From positions 1 to 39,114 of the IMG/VR virus record IMGVR_UViG_3300043775_002032: a stretch of 39,114 nt of DNA. One strand, 5' to 3'. Positions within the stretch are counted from its first letter, which is position 1, and each line of letters begins with the position of its first letter. The DNA is from a virus. Of this stretch, positions 5,280-10,995 are shown in pieces. The translations under genes were made by a program, and so were the position numbers. The notes beneath the pieces were generated by a model. The model had not been told where the DNA came from, made no database searches, and was given only the letters and a program-made list of their open reading frames with translations.

Positions 5280-5321
5280 AGCGGGTATAAAGAAAGTTAT
5301 CTAACGAAAGGATAAACTAAA

Positions 5322-5477
5322 ATGATAAAGAATAACCCTAACAATAACCTTATTGCGGATATCAGAAAAGCCCAACAGGCTCGCTATGATAGAGAGGATA
5401 AGTCCCTGCTTGACGCACTAAGTCAGGCTAACGCTTACCTTTCTGCTCAATACAATTTAGATGAGGAGGTTAAATAG
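5322..5477 (+). CDS. 51-aa hypothetical helical protein
   Basis: First rightward gene. It starts MIKNNPNNNLIADIRKAQQ, and residues 10-46 form a single charged helix rich in Ala, Arg and Asp, with no Cys or membrane segment. GAAAGGA lies upstream. The next gene starts 2 nt after its stop, and AGGAGG within its last codons serves that gene. Function is unknown. Confidence 0.65.
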   Translation: MIKNNPNNNLIADIRKAQQARYDREDKSLLDALSQANAYLSAQYNLDEEVK

Positions 5478-5479
5478 TT

Positions 5480-5617
5480 ATGGAACTATACCTAGATTTA
5501 AATTCATTCGGTCTATATGCTGACAGCATAGGTTTGCAGATCAATATACCTACATGGTTATTGGTTGGCACTATTGCATTTATCTATTCAGTTAAATTAA
5601 TTAGGAGAGATAGATAA
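5480..5617 (+). CDS. 45-aa membrane microprotein
   Basis: After a short polar N terminus (MELYLDLNSFGLYADSIG), a hydrophobic segment (about 21-39, INIPTWLLVGTIAFIYSVK) predicts one transmembrane helix, followed by a basic end (KLIRRDR) likely to be cytoplasmic. GAGGAGG precedes the start. The following GTG gene starts directly after its stop. The role is unknown; early phage membrane peptides can act in host takeover or superinfection exclusion. Confidence 0.65.
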   Translation: MELYLDLNSFGLYADSIGLQINIPTWLLVGTIAFIYSVKLIRRDR

Positions 5618-5713
5618 GTGGCTGAGTATTCTGCTGAGCAACTAAGACGCAAGGCGCACCTAGACAATGGTGGCAGCATTGCAGACTATGACAGGGCGCA
5701 CTACCAAGAGTAG
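5618..5713 (+). CDS. 31-aa hypothetical microprotein, GTG start
   Basis: A short charged peptide (MAEYSAEQLRRKAHLDNGG...) starting at a GTG directly after the stop of the membrane peptide, with AGGAG about 10 nt upstream. It is too short for family recognition. The tight spacing and ribosome site support it. Confidence 0.5.
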   Translation: MAEYSAEQLRRKAHLDNGGSIADYDRAHYQE

Positions 5714-5825
5714 TGTGCTCACTAATTTTTTATATTTTATTTTTTTTAAACATGTATCGTACATCTAAGAAAAATATTCAGATTTTATGAAAATGAAAAT
5801 TTTTTCAGATTTCTAGGGTATGGGG

Positions 5826-5831
5826 TATAAT
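5826..5831 (+). promoter_or_regulatory. TATAAT -10, leaderless promoter
   Basis: TATAAT is followed by 6 nt and then the ATG at 5838, implying a leaderless mRNA. The upstream triplet is GGG, not TGN. The same TATAATCAATATATG arrangement occurs on the other strand ahead of the gene starting at 7404. Confidence 0.6.
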
Positions 5832-5837
5832 CAATAT

Positions 5838-5996
5838 ATGTGCCAACACGTATATAAATACACAAGTCCTGGTTTGTGCGGGTATTGTGGTTTGGATACC
5901 AATGACCCTAATTGGGATAACATAAACAAGGGCTACTCTGAGTATAGACAAAAGGTTGGCTTCTTCTATAACACCAACCTCTGGTGGACAATCTAG
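5838..5996 (+). CDS. 52-aa zinc-finger-like protein
   Basis: Potential ligands are C2 and H4 (CQH) and C14/C17 (CGYC) in the N-terminal third. An acidic, aromatic tail follows (DPNWDNINKGYSEY, then NTNLWWTI). The 'C.H.Y.YTSPGLCGYCG' pattern looks like a small phage zinc knuckle. Expression is predicted to be leaderless. Function is unknown. Confidence 0.7.
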   Translation: MCQHVYKYTSPGLCGYCGLDTNDPNWDNINKGYSEYRQKVGFFYNTNLWWTI

Positions 5997-6004
5997 CCAC
6001 TATA

Positions 6005-6013
6005 TGATAGAAT
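6005..6013 (+). promoter_or_regulatory. Extended -10, leaderless promoter TGa-TAGAAT
   Basis: TGATAGAAT is followed by 6 nt and then the ATG at 6020. Confidence 0.55.
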
Positions 6014-6019
6014 ATATGA

Positions 6020-6160
6020 ATGCATTTATTAGGACTAGAAATTCGACGGGATCGTAGAGAAAAACAATACTCTATGAAGAACTGTTATGGCTGTGGCAAA
6101 ATACTCTGGGTAGCCAAAGCAAACATCAGAGCATATAACTATTGCGGTAGTTGTAAGTAA
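6020..6160 (+). CDS. 46-aa zinc-ribbon microprotein
   Basis: A basic N-terminal helix (LGLEIRRDRREKQYSMK) precedes C22/C25 (CYGC) and C42/C45 (CGSC), a complete zinc ribbon resembling HNH- or recombination-associated ribbons. An overlapping reading frame starting at 6016 stops after 13 codons, so 6020 is chosen. This start also sits 6 nt after the -10 box. The stop overlaps the next ATG (TAATG). Confidence 0.7.
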   Translation: MHLLGLEIRRDRREKQYSMKNCYGCGKILWVAKANIRAYNYCGSCK

Positions 6161-6336
6161 TGCCATTCTTAGAAAACCTCGAAACCTCCATAGCCGATAA
6201 TGACGGTATGCCTAATAACGAAAAAGTTATAAACAGTGGTTTGGCATTAAAGGTTTTTCAAGAAGAGGTTTGTGACCATTGTTCATGCAAACCAGTAAAC
6301 GATCTACTAGAAACACAAACCTCATTTGAAGAGTAA
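6160..6336 (+). CDS. 58-aa acidic protein with CDHCSC motif
   Basis: An acidic protein with a C-terminal cluster C38, H40, C41, C43 (CDHCSC), similar in layout to the CCDKCIC cluster of the 30-aa gene at 7731. It is translationally coupled to the 46-aa ribbon by TAATG. The family is unknown. Confidence 0.6.
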   Translation: MPFLENLETSIADNDGMPNNEKVINSGLALKVFQEEVCDHCSCKPVNDLLETQTSFEE

Positions 6337-6460
6337 CTGTTATACAGGGGCTAGTAAGTGTTGGGGAGATTACAGTCACTTAAATAGAAGTTTGTTAATT
6401 CTTGCAATTTTGGCGGGTATAACATTAGCAATACACATAATAAAAAAATATCTTATATAA
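6326..6460 (+). CDS. 44-aa membrane microprotein, TTG start
   Basis: The frame encodes a polar N terminus with two Cys (NCYTGASKCWGDY), a clear transmembrane helix (about 22-40, SLLILAILAGITLAIHIIK) and a basic end. The only start codon is a TTG inside the end of the 58-aa gene, and no good ribosome site is seen. The hydrophobic pattern ending in Lys-Lys is the main support. Confidence 0.4.
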   Translation: MKSNCYTGASKCWGDYSHLNRSLLILAILAGITLAIHIIKKYLI

Positions 6461-6461
6461 A

Positions 6462-7169
6462 CTATGAAGGTATTGAATATCCAAGTCTATCACTAAAGGT
6501 ATAAACATACTCATTTATCTTATCTTTGCTCAAATTTGGCAAAGTTGGTATTTGTAAAACATTTTTTTTAAAATGATCATATTCTTTATAAAAATCAATA
6601 TAGGTATCCCATAAGGTTGTAGAGGTATTAAACCCTTCAATACCATAGGCAACCGTAGCATATCTTTGTTCAAATGGCCAAAACCAAAACAAATCATGGT
6701 TTGGAATATTACTTACAATTTTTCTCATATTCCTAACAACCCAGTCAAAATTTTCTTTTTCATAATGATCTAAAAAAACACAATCAAAGTGTTTGTCAGT
6801 TTTATACTCTGAGGCATCGGTAATTATAACAGAAACGTTATTTGGCAATTTATTGTTTAATAAAAAAATATCATAGACATCTTGTGAAATCTCTAAAACC
6901 GTTACAGATTTAACCTCTGGTTTGGATGCTAGCCAACAGGCTGCTAGTCCAAAACCAAACCCAGAAATAAGAATATCCCCATAGGCCATATCATAATGAG
7001 AGTATTGCTCTTTTAATTCTTTGTTTGTATATTTATCAAAATTCATCCATTGCAAACCTTTATTAAAAAGCACATATGTTTCTGGACGAACAGAATCTCT
7101 AACAATGTCAATATTGTTATAATTAATTGTTTTTATAATAACTTCTGGAACTGTATCTAAGTTAAACAT
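6462..7169 (-). CDS. SAM-dependent methyltransferase / spermidine-synthase-like
   Basis: A 235-aa Rossmann-fold protein. GDILISGFGFGLAACWL (about 64-80) carries the glycine-rich SAM motif. VTVLEIS places an acidic residue (E93) at the end of strand 2. ITDASEYKTDKHFDCVFLDHYE (about 116-137) covers motifs II-III. The order recalls phage spermidine-synthase-like proteins, but no clear polyamine site is seen, so a methyltransferase of unknown substrate is the safer call. It faces the 44-aa membrane gene tail to tail. An AGGGGG ribosome site and a TATACT box (7199-7204) lie upstream. Confidence 0.65.
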   Translation of the reverse strand: MFNLDTVPEVIIKTINYNNIDIVRDSVRPETYVLFNKGLQWMNFDKYTNKELKEQYSHYDMAYGDILISGFGFGLAACWLASKPEVKSVTVLEISQDVYDIFLLNNKLPNNVSVIITDASEYKTDKHFDCVFLDHYEKENFDWVVRNMRKIVSNIPNHDLFWFWPFEQRYATVAYGIEGFNTSTTLWDTYIDFYKEYDHFKKNVLQIPTLPNLSKDKINEYVYTFSDRLGYSIPS

Positions 7170-7198
7170 TAAAACAACACCCCCTAAGCATTAAAATA

Positions 7199-7204
7199 AG
7201 TATA
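7199..7204 (-). promoter_or_regulatory. -10 promoter TATACT
   Basis: TATACT on the minus strand, preceded by GTG, lies just after the end of the DUF6171-like gene. RNA would start near 7192 for the methyltransferase-like gene. Confidence 0.4.
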
Positions 7205-7206
7205 CA

Positions 7207-7404
7207 CTACCATTTGCCAATAGGACATTTAGCCTTTTCAAGGGTAGTCTTAAGTTTCATAAAACATCCACACTTAACACACTGGTTTGTACGTTTTCTA
7301 TAGAACTCACAACCCTTACATATTTCAAGGCGGTATTCAGAGATCTCCTCTGGTGTTCTGGCGGAACCATTAAATAGGTCCCAGACCTTAGCATCATCAC
7401 TCAT
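7207..7404 (-). CDS. DUF6171-like zinc protein, 65 aa
   Basis: Six cysteines (C29, C32, C42, C45, C47, C60) spaced C-x2-C-x9-C-x2-C-x-C-x12-C, ending in CPIGKW. The paralogue at 12748-12978 has exactly the same spacing. The pattern fits the DUF6171 group of small zinc proteins in phages and bacteria; the role is unknown. I start at the Met at 7404 because TATAAT lies 6 nt before it, giving a leaderless mRNA. A longer frame to 7458 would include the promoter and overlap the divergent gene. Confidence 0.75.
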   Translation of the reverse strand: MSDDAKVWDLFNGSARTPEEISEYRLEICKGCEFYRKRTNQCVKCGCFMKLKTTLEKAKCPIGKW

Positions 7405-7410
7405 ATATTG

Positions 7411-7416
7411 ATTATA
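7411..7416 (-). promoter_or_regulatory. TATAAT -10, leaderless promoter (leftward)
   Basis: TATAAT on the minus strand lies 6 nt before the ATG at 7404. It is 10 bp from the rightward -10 hexamer at 7427-7432. Confidence 0.65.
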
Positions 7417-7423
7417 CATGATG

Positions 7424-7432
7424 TGGTAAAAT
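7424..7432 (+). promoter_or_regulatory. Extended -10, leaderless promoter TGg-TAAAAT (rightward)
   Basis: TGGTAAAAT is followed by 6 nt and then the ATG at 7439. Confidence 0.6.
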
Positions 7433-7438
7433 AAAGAT

Positions 7439-7558
7439 ATGACCAATAAATTTGACAAGTGCTATTTTTGTGAAGAAGATAGTCTTTACCTACAGCCATA
7501 TGACTATAAGATAGTTGATGTATGCAAAAAACATTTTAGTATGGCGCTATCCTCATGA
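7439..7558 (+). CDS. 39-aa zinc-finger-like microprotein
   Basis: Ligand pattern C8/C11 (CYFC) and C29/H32 (CKKH), 17 residues apart, typical of a small CCCH zinc knuckle. Leaderless expression is predicted. Its last codons overlap the next gene in ATGA. Confidence 0.65.
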   Translation: MTNKFDKCYFCEEDSLYLQPYDYKIVDVCKKHFSMALSS

Positions 7559-7710
7559 CCCAATATAAGGTTTTTGATGAAGCAATAATTTTGACGGTAA
7601 AAACAAAACGACCTGAAAAATGGCTATTGCTAGATAGAGAAACTGGGCAGGTATACCAAGGAAGCCCCAAAGGTCACTGGGACATATTAAAGCCATACGT
7701 CAAAGAATAA
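7555..7710 (+). CDS. 51-aa hypothetical protein
   Basis: A small beta-rich protein (YKVFDEAIILTVKTKRPEKW, then LLLDRETGQVYQGSPKGHW and DILKPYVKE) that looks like a compact three-strand fold. The start overlaps the zinc-knuckle stop as ATGA, so translation is coupled. The family is not recognised. Confidence 0.6.
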   Translation: MTQYKVFDEAIILTVKTKRPEKWLLLDRETGQVYQGSPKGHWDILKPYVKE

Positions 7711-7714
7711 AATA

Positions 7715-7723
7715 TGATACAAT
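7715..7723 (+). promoter_or_regulatory. Extended -10, leaderless promoter TGa-TACAAT
   Basis: TGATACAAT is followed by 7 nt and then the ATG at 7731. Confidence 0.55.
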
Positions 7724-7730
7724 TTATTTT

Positions 7731-7823
7731 ATGAGTACAACTCCAGAAGAAAAGCAATGTTGTGATAAGTGTATTTGTGAAAACCTACACTCATCTATAC
7801 CACCAGTTGAAACTGAATATTAA
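7731..7823 (+). CDS. 30-aa Cys-cluster microprotein
   Basis: A tiny peptide with a dense cluster C10, C11, C14, C16 (CCDKCIC). This may bind one metal ion and resembles the CDHCSC end of the 58-aa protein at 6160. Support comes from the leaderless promoter and the Cys pattern rather than length. Confidence 0.5.
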   Translation: MSTTPEEKQCCDKCICENLHSSIPPVETEY

Positions 7824-7831
7824 AAAATAAT

Positions 7832-8020
7832 TTAGTTTTTAATTATTTCTTTTTCAACTAATTTGTTATAGATATTTTCTATCATATATGCAAGTGATGG
7901 CTGACTCTGATCAATTTGTTTTTCAATTTCATCATTACCCATTCCACCTCTTTCACATATTTCACGGTTATCTTGATTAATACTGTCAATCATTAACTTA
8001 ATAATTTCTTCTTTGTTCAT
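7832..8020 (-). CDS. 62-aa hypothetical acidic helical protein
   Basis: Predicted helical throughout (MNKEEIIKLMIDSINQDN, then NDEIEKQIDQ and AYMIENIYNKLVEKEI), soluble, with one Cys. AAGGGGG precedes the ATG, and a TGg-TATAAT promoter lies at 8050-8058. It is an isolated minus-strand gene between rightward ones. Function is unknown. Confidence 0.65.
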   Translation of the reverse strand: MNKEEIIKLMIDSINQDNREICERGGMGNDEIEKQIDQSQPSLAYMIENIYNKLVEKEIIKN

Positions 8021-8049
8021 TTTATTACCCCCTTAAGTAATTGTTATTA

Positions 8050-8058
8050 ATTATACCA
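8050..8058 (-). promoter_or_regulatory. Extended -10 promoter TGg-TATAAT
   Basis: A consensus TGGTATAAT on the minus strand, with RNA start near 8043 and a leader of about 23 nt. Confidence 0.65.
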
Positions 8059-8075
8059 AAGAAATTTATAGATTG

Positions 8076-8160
8076 CAAACCTTATATCCGATAGGAGGCT
8101 TACTACCCTATATCCAACATATTTGACTGTGTCAGACATTGGTGTTGATAGGGAGGTTTG
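8076..8160. ncRNA. Candidate structured RNA (nested stems)
   Basis: An 85-nt stretch folds on paper into nested helices. CAAACCT (8076-8082) pairs with AGGTTTG (8154-8160), CCCTAT (8106-8111) with ATAGGG (8148-8153), and CAACA (8115-8119) with TGTTG (8143-8147). A TGAC/GTCA hairpin sits at 8124-8134 and a TCC-GATA-GGA hairpin at 8087-8096. It is not a tRNA because no T-arm or anticodon arm can be placed. The strand is unclear, and the helices could be chance. Confidence 0.3.
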
Positions 8161-8209
8161 TTATCTCTATTTTCGGCTTCGTTAAATCCCGTCGAATTTA
8201 AAATAATAA

Positions 8210-8218
8210 TGTTATAAT
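8210..8218 (+). promoter_or_regulatory. Extended -10, leaderless promoter TGt-TATAAT
   Basis: TGTTATAAT is followed by 7 nt and then the ATG at 8226. Confidence 0.65.
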
Positions 8219-8225
8219 TAGACTC

Positions 8226-8492
8226 ATGACACTAGCAGACTGGGCAGCATTAACTTTAACCGTTTTGTCCATTGTGGTATTGGTTGCAGGCGGAATTAGA
8301 TTCCTTGTAAAGAACTACCTGTCCGAACTTAAACCCGACGGAAATGGTGGACATAATTTAGAAGGCCGTATCGCAAGAGTTGAAAATCGAACTGAAAAAA
8401 TGGAATCAAAACTAGATCACATGTATGAAATATTGATCGATTTCGTTGCTAGTCAGAATAGTAAAAAGTCTAAAACTAAAACTAAAGACTAA
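8226..8492 (+). CDS. Membrane/coiled-coil protein, holin candidate
   Basis: 88 aa. One strong transmembrane helix (about 6-28, WAALTLTVLSIVVLVAGGI...) is followed by a linker, a charged coiled coil (about 45-78, GRIARVENRTEKMESKLDHMYEILID) and a Lys-rich tail. Such a layout occurs in actinophage membrane proteins of the DUF2746 type and in some holins. The only lysin in the window is at 13056, several genes away. Holin is a possibility, not a certainty. Confidence 0.5.
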   Translation: MTLADWAALTLTVLSIVVLVAGGIRFLVKNYLSELKPDGNGGHNLEGRIARVENRTEKMESKLDHMYEILIDFVASQNSKKSKTKTKD

Positions 8493-8685
8493 CTATATAT
8501 TATATATAAAAAATATTTTAAAAACCTATTTACAGTAAATTTTTTTCTTTATATATTTTAAGTATACACTATAACTCCTGGATTTTTCAAACTTTACCCG
8601 AAAACTTTATAACAATTTCATAACAATCATTTATATATCTGGCTTATAACGTTTTGTTATAAATATAATGTGTATTAATATATAA

Positions 8686-8694
8686 TGTTATAAT
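8686..8694 (+). promoter_or_regulatory. Extended -10 promoter TGt-TATAAT before the GC-rich hairpin
   Basis: The predicted RNA start near 8701 coincides with the first base of the large hairpin. Confidence 0.55.
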
Positions 8695-8700
8695 TTGATT

Positions 8701-8747
8701 GCTGCCCCTAGGCTGCCCCCACCCCCCCACAGCGCCTAGGGGTTAGC
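8701..8747 (+). other. GC-rich 9-bp hairpin with C-rich loop
   Basis: CCCCTAGGC (8705-8713) pairs perfectly with GCCTAGGGG (8734-8742). It is extendable by GCT/AGC (8701-8703 with 8745-8747). The loop contains runs of five and seven C. It stands out in very AT-rich DNA. No U-tract follows, so it is not a standard terminator. It may be a 5' end structure, a small RNA or a DNA-level site. Confidence 0.55.
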
Positions 8748-8755
8748 ATATTTTA

Positions 8756-8764
8756 TGGTATAAT
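8756..8764 (+). promoter_or_regulatory. Extended -10, leaderless late promoter TGg-TATAAT
   Basis: TGGTATAAT is followed by 8 nt and then the ATG at 8773, the first gene of the tail module. Confidence 0.65.
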
Positions 8765-8772
8765 CAAATATT

Positions 8773-9174
8773 ATGTGCGTATCTACAATTGAAAAATATG
8801 GCGCAACACCAGCCAACATTCAGTGGACAGTCGTCCGTGGAGATAGTGCAACACTTAAGGTAGAATTTTTTGAAGACGATGAATCCACAACTTATGATAC
8901 CTCAGACTGGACCTACAGCGCTACATCATATGACTCTAATGGTGATTTTTTAGATGAACTTACCACTATTTCTGGAGATGGATATGTTGAGATTTTTGCT
9001 CCAGCATCTATTACAGAAAATTGGGGTGGTAACAAATACCGCTCAGTTGTAGCAGAATTACAATTTGACCTACAGGTTGTAATTGAAGGCGGTAGTGGTC
9101 AAGATGTAGATACCGTATGGACCCCAGTAATTGGAACCATTTGTGTATTAGGCGATATAACTCCAGGTTTATAA
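8773..9174 (+). CDS. BppU-N-like tail/baseplate accessory protein
   Basis: A 133-aa beta-sandwich-like protein. The motif QWTVVRGDSATLKVEF (about 17-32) and the final VLGDITPGL match the pattern of two other proteins here (10023 and 14271). It resembles the N-terminal domain of baseplate upper proteins (BppU_N), which anchor receptor-binding proteins in phages of Gram-positive bacteria. It is followed by a coupled 28-aa basic peptide (TAATG) and the collagen-like fibre. The family call rests on the RGD/turn pattern only. Confidence 0.6.
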   Translation: MCVSTIEKYGATPANIQWTVVRGDSATLKVEFFEDDESTTYDTSDWTYSATSYDSNGDFLDELTTISGDGYVEIFAPASITENWGGNKYRSVVAELQFDLQVVIEGGSGQDVDTVWTPVIGTICVLGDITPGL

Positions 9175-9260
9175 TGCCAATAATAAAAATATCAGCAAAA
9201 AAAGACAATCTTCCACCAATTATTAAAATTGGGAAAAAAGTATTTAAAGTAAAGAAATAA
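9174..9260 (+). CDS. 28-aa basic peptide
   Basis: MPIIKISAKKDNLPPIIKIG... has nine Lys and no acidic residue except one Asp. Its ATG overlaps the upstream stop (TAATG), and it ends 6 nt before the collagen-like gene. It could be a small virion-associated peptide or mainly serve translation coupling. Confidence 0.45.
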   Translation: MPIIKISAKKDNLPPIIKIGKKVFKVKK

Positions 9261-9266
9261 TCTACC

Positions 9267-9998
9267 GTGGCTAAAAGCATGGACTTTCCAAATGTTTCAA
9301 AAAAGAAAAAATACTCTGAAGCAATACAAAAAACTCAAGAATCTAGTACCCAGTATATTGCTGTTCCTGGAATCCAAGGAGAAAAAGGTGAGACTGGTCA
9401 AAAAGGTGAAAAGGGTGATCAAGGTCCAGTAGGTCCAAAAGGTGATAAAGGCGATAGAGGTCCTGAAGGTCCACAGGGGCAGCGAGGGGAACCAGGAAAA
9501 GGTGCCGAAGGATATGACAGCGTATCTGGTCAATATCCAGGATGGGCATATTATAGTAATAAAGATTTAAGTGAAGTTAGACTTGGTCCAGAAAGAGGAG
9601 ATGATGGGTGGGTATCTATAAATTTTATAAAAGACGAAAAAACATCTAATGAAACATATATGCCAAAGGGTGCAAATACTTTATGGAATAATGAATCAAA
9701 AAACTTTAACTTTAAAACCTTAAAACTTGGAGCAAAGGTAGATGTAAGATATAATTTTACTCTAACTACCTATATGAATAATACTGAGGTTTGGGCTAGA
9801 CTATTTGTTCCAGATTACGACAACTCTCCAATAGGTTATGTTTCAACTCTTAAATACCAATATTCTTATGATATGTCTTATAACCAAACCATCTATGTAG
9901 ATGCTCAAAGAATTAGAACACTGGGTGGTGCAATTCAATTCAGGGCAGATAATGAAAGTAATATAGTTCTTAATGGTATCTATATTGCTGTTTGTTAA
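9267..9998 (+). CDS. Collagen-like tail fibre protein
   Basis: 243 aa. A Lys-rich N-terminal tail (MAKSMDFPNVSKKKKY) leads into 15 uninterrupted Gly-X-Y triplets (residues 35-79, including GPKGDKGDRG), which should form a trimeric collagen-type stalk. A beta-rich C-terminal domain of about 160 aa follows, plausibly the trimeric head that touches the receptor. The start is a GTG; an in-frame ATG follows four codons later. Phage collagen-like fibres are known. What is unusual is the battery of prolyl-hydroxylase-like genes downstream, for which this stalk is a natural substrate (inference). Confidence 0.8.
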   Translation: MAKSMDFPNVSKKKKYSEAIQKTQESSTQYIAVPGIQGEKGETGQKGEKGDQGPVGPKGDKGDRGPEGPQGQRGEPGKGAEGYDSVSGQYPGWAYYSNKDLSEVRLGPERGDDGWVSINFIKDEKTSNETYMPKGANTLWNNESKNFNFKTLKLGAKVDVRYNFTLTTYMNNTEVWARLFVPDYDNSPIGYVSTLKYQYSYDMSYNQTIYVDAQRIRTLGGAIQFRADNESNIVLNGIYIAVC

Positions 9999-10007
9999 TG
10001 GTATAAT
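9999..10007 (+). promoter_or_regulatory. Extended -10 promoter TGg-TATAAT
   Basis: TGGTATAAT lies directly after the stop of the collagen-like gene. RNA would start near 10014, with AGGAGG before the ATG at 10023. Confidence 0.65.
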
Positions 10008-10022
10008 GAGGTAGGAGGAATA

Positions 10023-10364
10023 ATGGCATTTCCAGGAACATATAATTTTACGTACTACCGTGGCGATACATCTCAATTTGTAATTCGTCCTAAAACAGCA
10101 AACGGATCAGCGTTTGATTTAACAGATTTTGATGCTGCATTTACCATTGCAACAGAGCGTGGCTCTACTGGAATTCAAACTGCTTGTACGGCAGTAGTAA
10201 ATGAATCAACAGACATTGTCACATGTACAATAACACCAGCAGTTGGTAGAACTTTACAGCCTGGAACATATCCCTATGATGTTGAAATAGAAAATGGTAT
10301 AGAAGTTTATACATTGCTTACTGGGACAATTACAATAATAAATGATATTACAGGTGCGGTCTAA
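10023..10364 (+). CDS. BppU-N-like tail/baseplate accessory protein
   Basis: 113 aa. FTYYRGDTSQFVIRP (about 9-23), FDLTDFDAAFTIATERG in the middle and GTITIINDITGAV at the end are the landmarks shared with the proteins at 8773 and 14271. It is a likely immunoglobulin-like domain of the adsorption apparatus. A strong AGGAGG lies upstream. It is coupled by TAATG to the 197-aa gene. Confidence 0.6.
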   Translation: MAFPGTYNFTYYRGDTSQFVIRPKTANGSAFDLTDFDAAFTIATERGSTGIQTACTAVVNESTDIVTCTITPAVGRTLQPGTYPYDVEIENGIEVYTLLTGTITIINDITGAV

Positions 10365-10957
10365 TGCCTGATGTTTTATTAAATAATGATGACATTACCG
10401 TATTAGGCCCACCAGAAACTGTAGAACTTTTGATAGATATTGGACCAGAGGGAACTCGTGGAAGCCAAGTTTTTGTAGGTGTAGGAAATCCAAATATAAT
10501 AGAGATTGGTCAAACCCCACTTTTAAATGATTTATATATTAATACATCTCCAGGTGCAGATTATGGATACTTATACCAATATGTCTCTCAACCTGGATCA
10601 AATACCTGGATAGAAATACTAGAATTAAATCCTACAATTTACTCTAAAAAATTTTTAACAACTTATGTTAATGGTGAGGCTTCTATCACAATTCCTGTTT
10701 CGGATATTGTTATATCTACGGCCACCCCATTAACTGCTGAAAACTTTAGTGTTCAATATAGTATTGTAAATGATAATCCAGTTGCTGCCTCAATGAGTAT
10801 TCCAGCGCTTGTTGGAGATGGAGAAGATCTTGTTATAAACTTTAAAGCAGTAGAACACAGAACCGATGTAGATTCTGGTCCATATGGGGATTGGGCTGTT
10901 TTAGAGGGTCAAGTTACAACACATTTATTTATAACTATAGTGGACGAGGAGTCTTAG
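10364..10957 (+). CDS. Tail-associated structural protein, 197 aa
   Basis: The acidic N terminus (MPDVLLNNDDITVLGPPETVELLIDIGPEGTRGSQ, given here in part) holds a short GPEGTRG element found at the base of phage fibres. A DLYINTSPG...YGYLYQY block resembles fibre carbohydrate-binding-like modules, and the rest is beta-rich. It lies in the tail module between a BppU-N-like and a fibre protein. Exact function is unknown. Confidence 0.6.
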   Translation: MPDVLLNNDDITVLGPPETVELLIDIGPEGTRGSQVFVGVGNPNIIEIGQTPLLNDLYINTSPGADYGYLYQYVSQPGSNTWIEILELNPTIYSKKFLTTYVNGEASITIPVSDIVISTATPLTAENFSVQYSIVNDNPVAASMSIPALVGDGEDLVINFKAVEHRTDVDSGPYGDWAVLEGQVTTHLFITIVDEES

Positions 10958-10970
10958 AATATATCTTATG

Positions 10971-10979
10971 TGATATAAT
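10971..10979 (+). promoter_or_regulatory. Extended -10 promoter TGa-TATAAT
   Basis: TGATATAAT gives an RNA start near 10986 and a leader of about 10 nt carrying a weak GAGG ahead of the ATG at 10996. Confidence 0.65.
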
Positions 10980-10995
10980 TCTAATGAGGTGATCT

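Larger units (their letters stand above)
4850..5321. other. Divergent control region, candidate replication origin
   Basis: A 472-bp gap without a credible gene, between the leftward and rightward early blocks. It holds two CRP-like sites ending TCATG (4965-4980 and 5007-5022), each fused to an exact DnaA-box TGTGGATAA (4979-4987 and 5021-5029). It also has CGGACAT repeats (4951-4957 and inverted at 5066-5072 and 5075-5081) and two inverted CGACACGCC copies (5045-5053 and 5126-5134). An AT-rich stretch follows (5150-5190). A perfect CRP-like palindrome lies between 16-bp direct repeats (5197-5246). Iterons plus DnaA boxes plus AT-rich DNA fit an origin, and the operators fit a genetic switch. 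Neither is proven. Confidence 0.45.
8493..8772. other. AT-rich intergenic region before the late module
   Basis: No credible gene. The left two thirds are almost pure A/T with TATA-like runs and several TAACAAT-type repeats. The right part holds a consensus extended -10 (8686-8694), then a GC-rich hairpin (8701-8747), then the leaderless promoter of the first tail gene (8756-8764). Confidence 0.5.

Noticed and set aside
7405-7458. Longer N terminus for the 65-aa DUF6171-like protein
   Set aside because: It would contain both divergent -10 boxes and overlap the start of the rightward gene. The paralogue has an unrelated sequence there.
8186-8199. TTCGACGGGAT on the minus strand, resembling the 5' end of tmRNA
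   Set aside because: No GGGG-TGA start, tag sequence or T-arm/acceptor partner is found nearby. The same 14-mer occurs inverted at 6038 within a coding gene. A match of this length is expected by chance in a window of this size.
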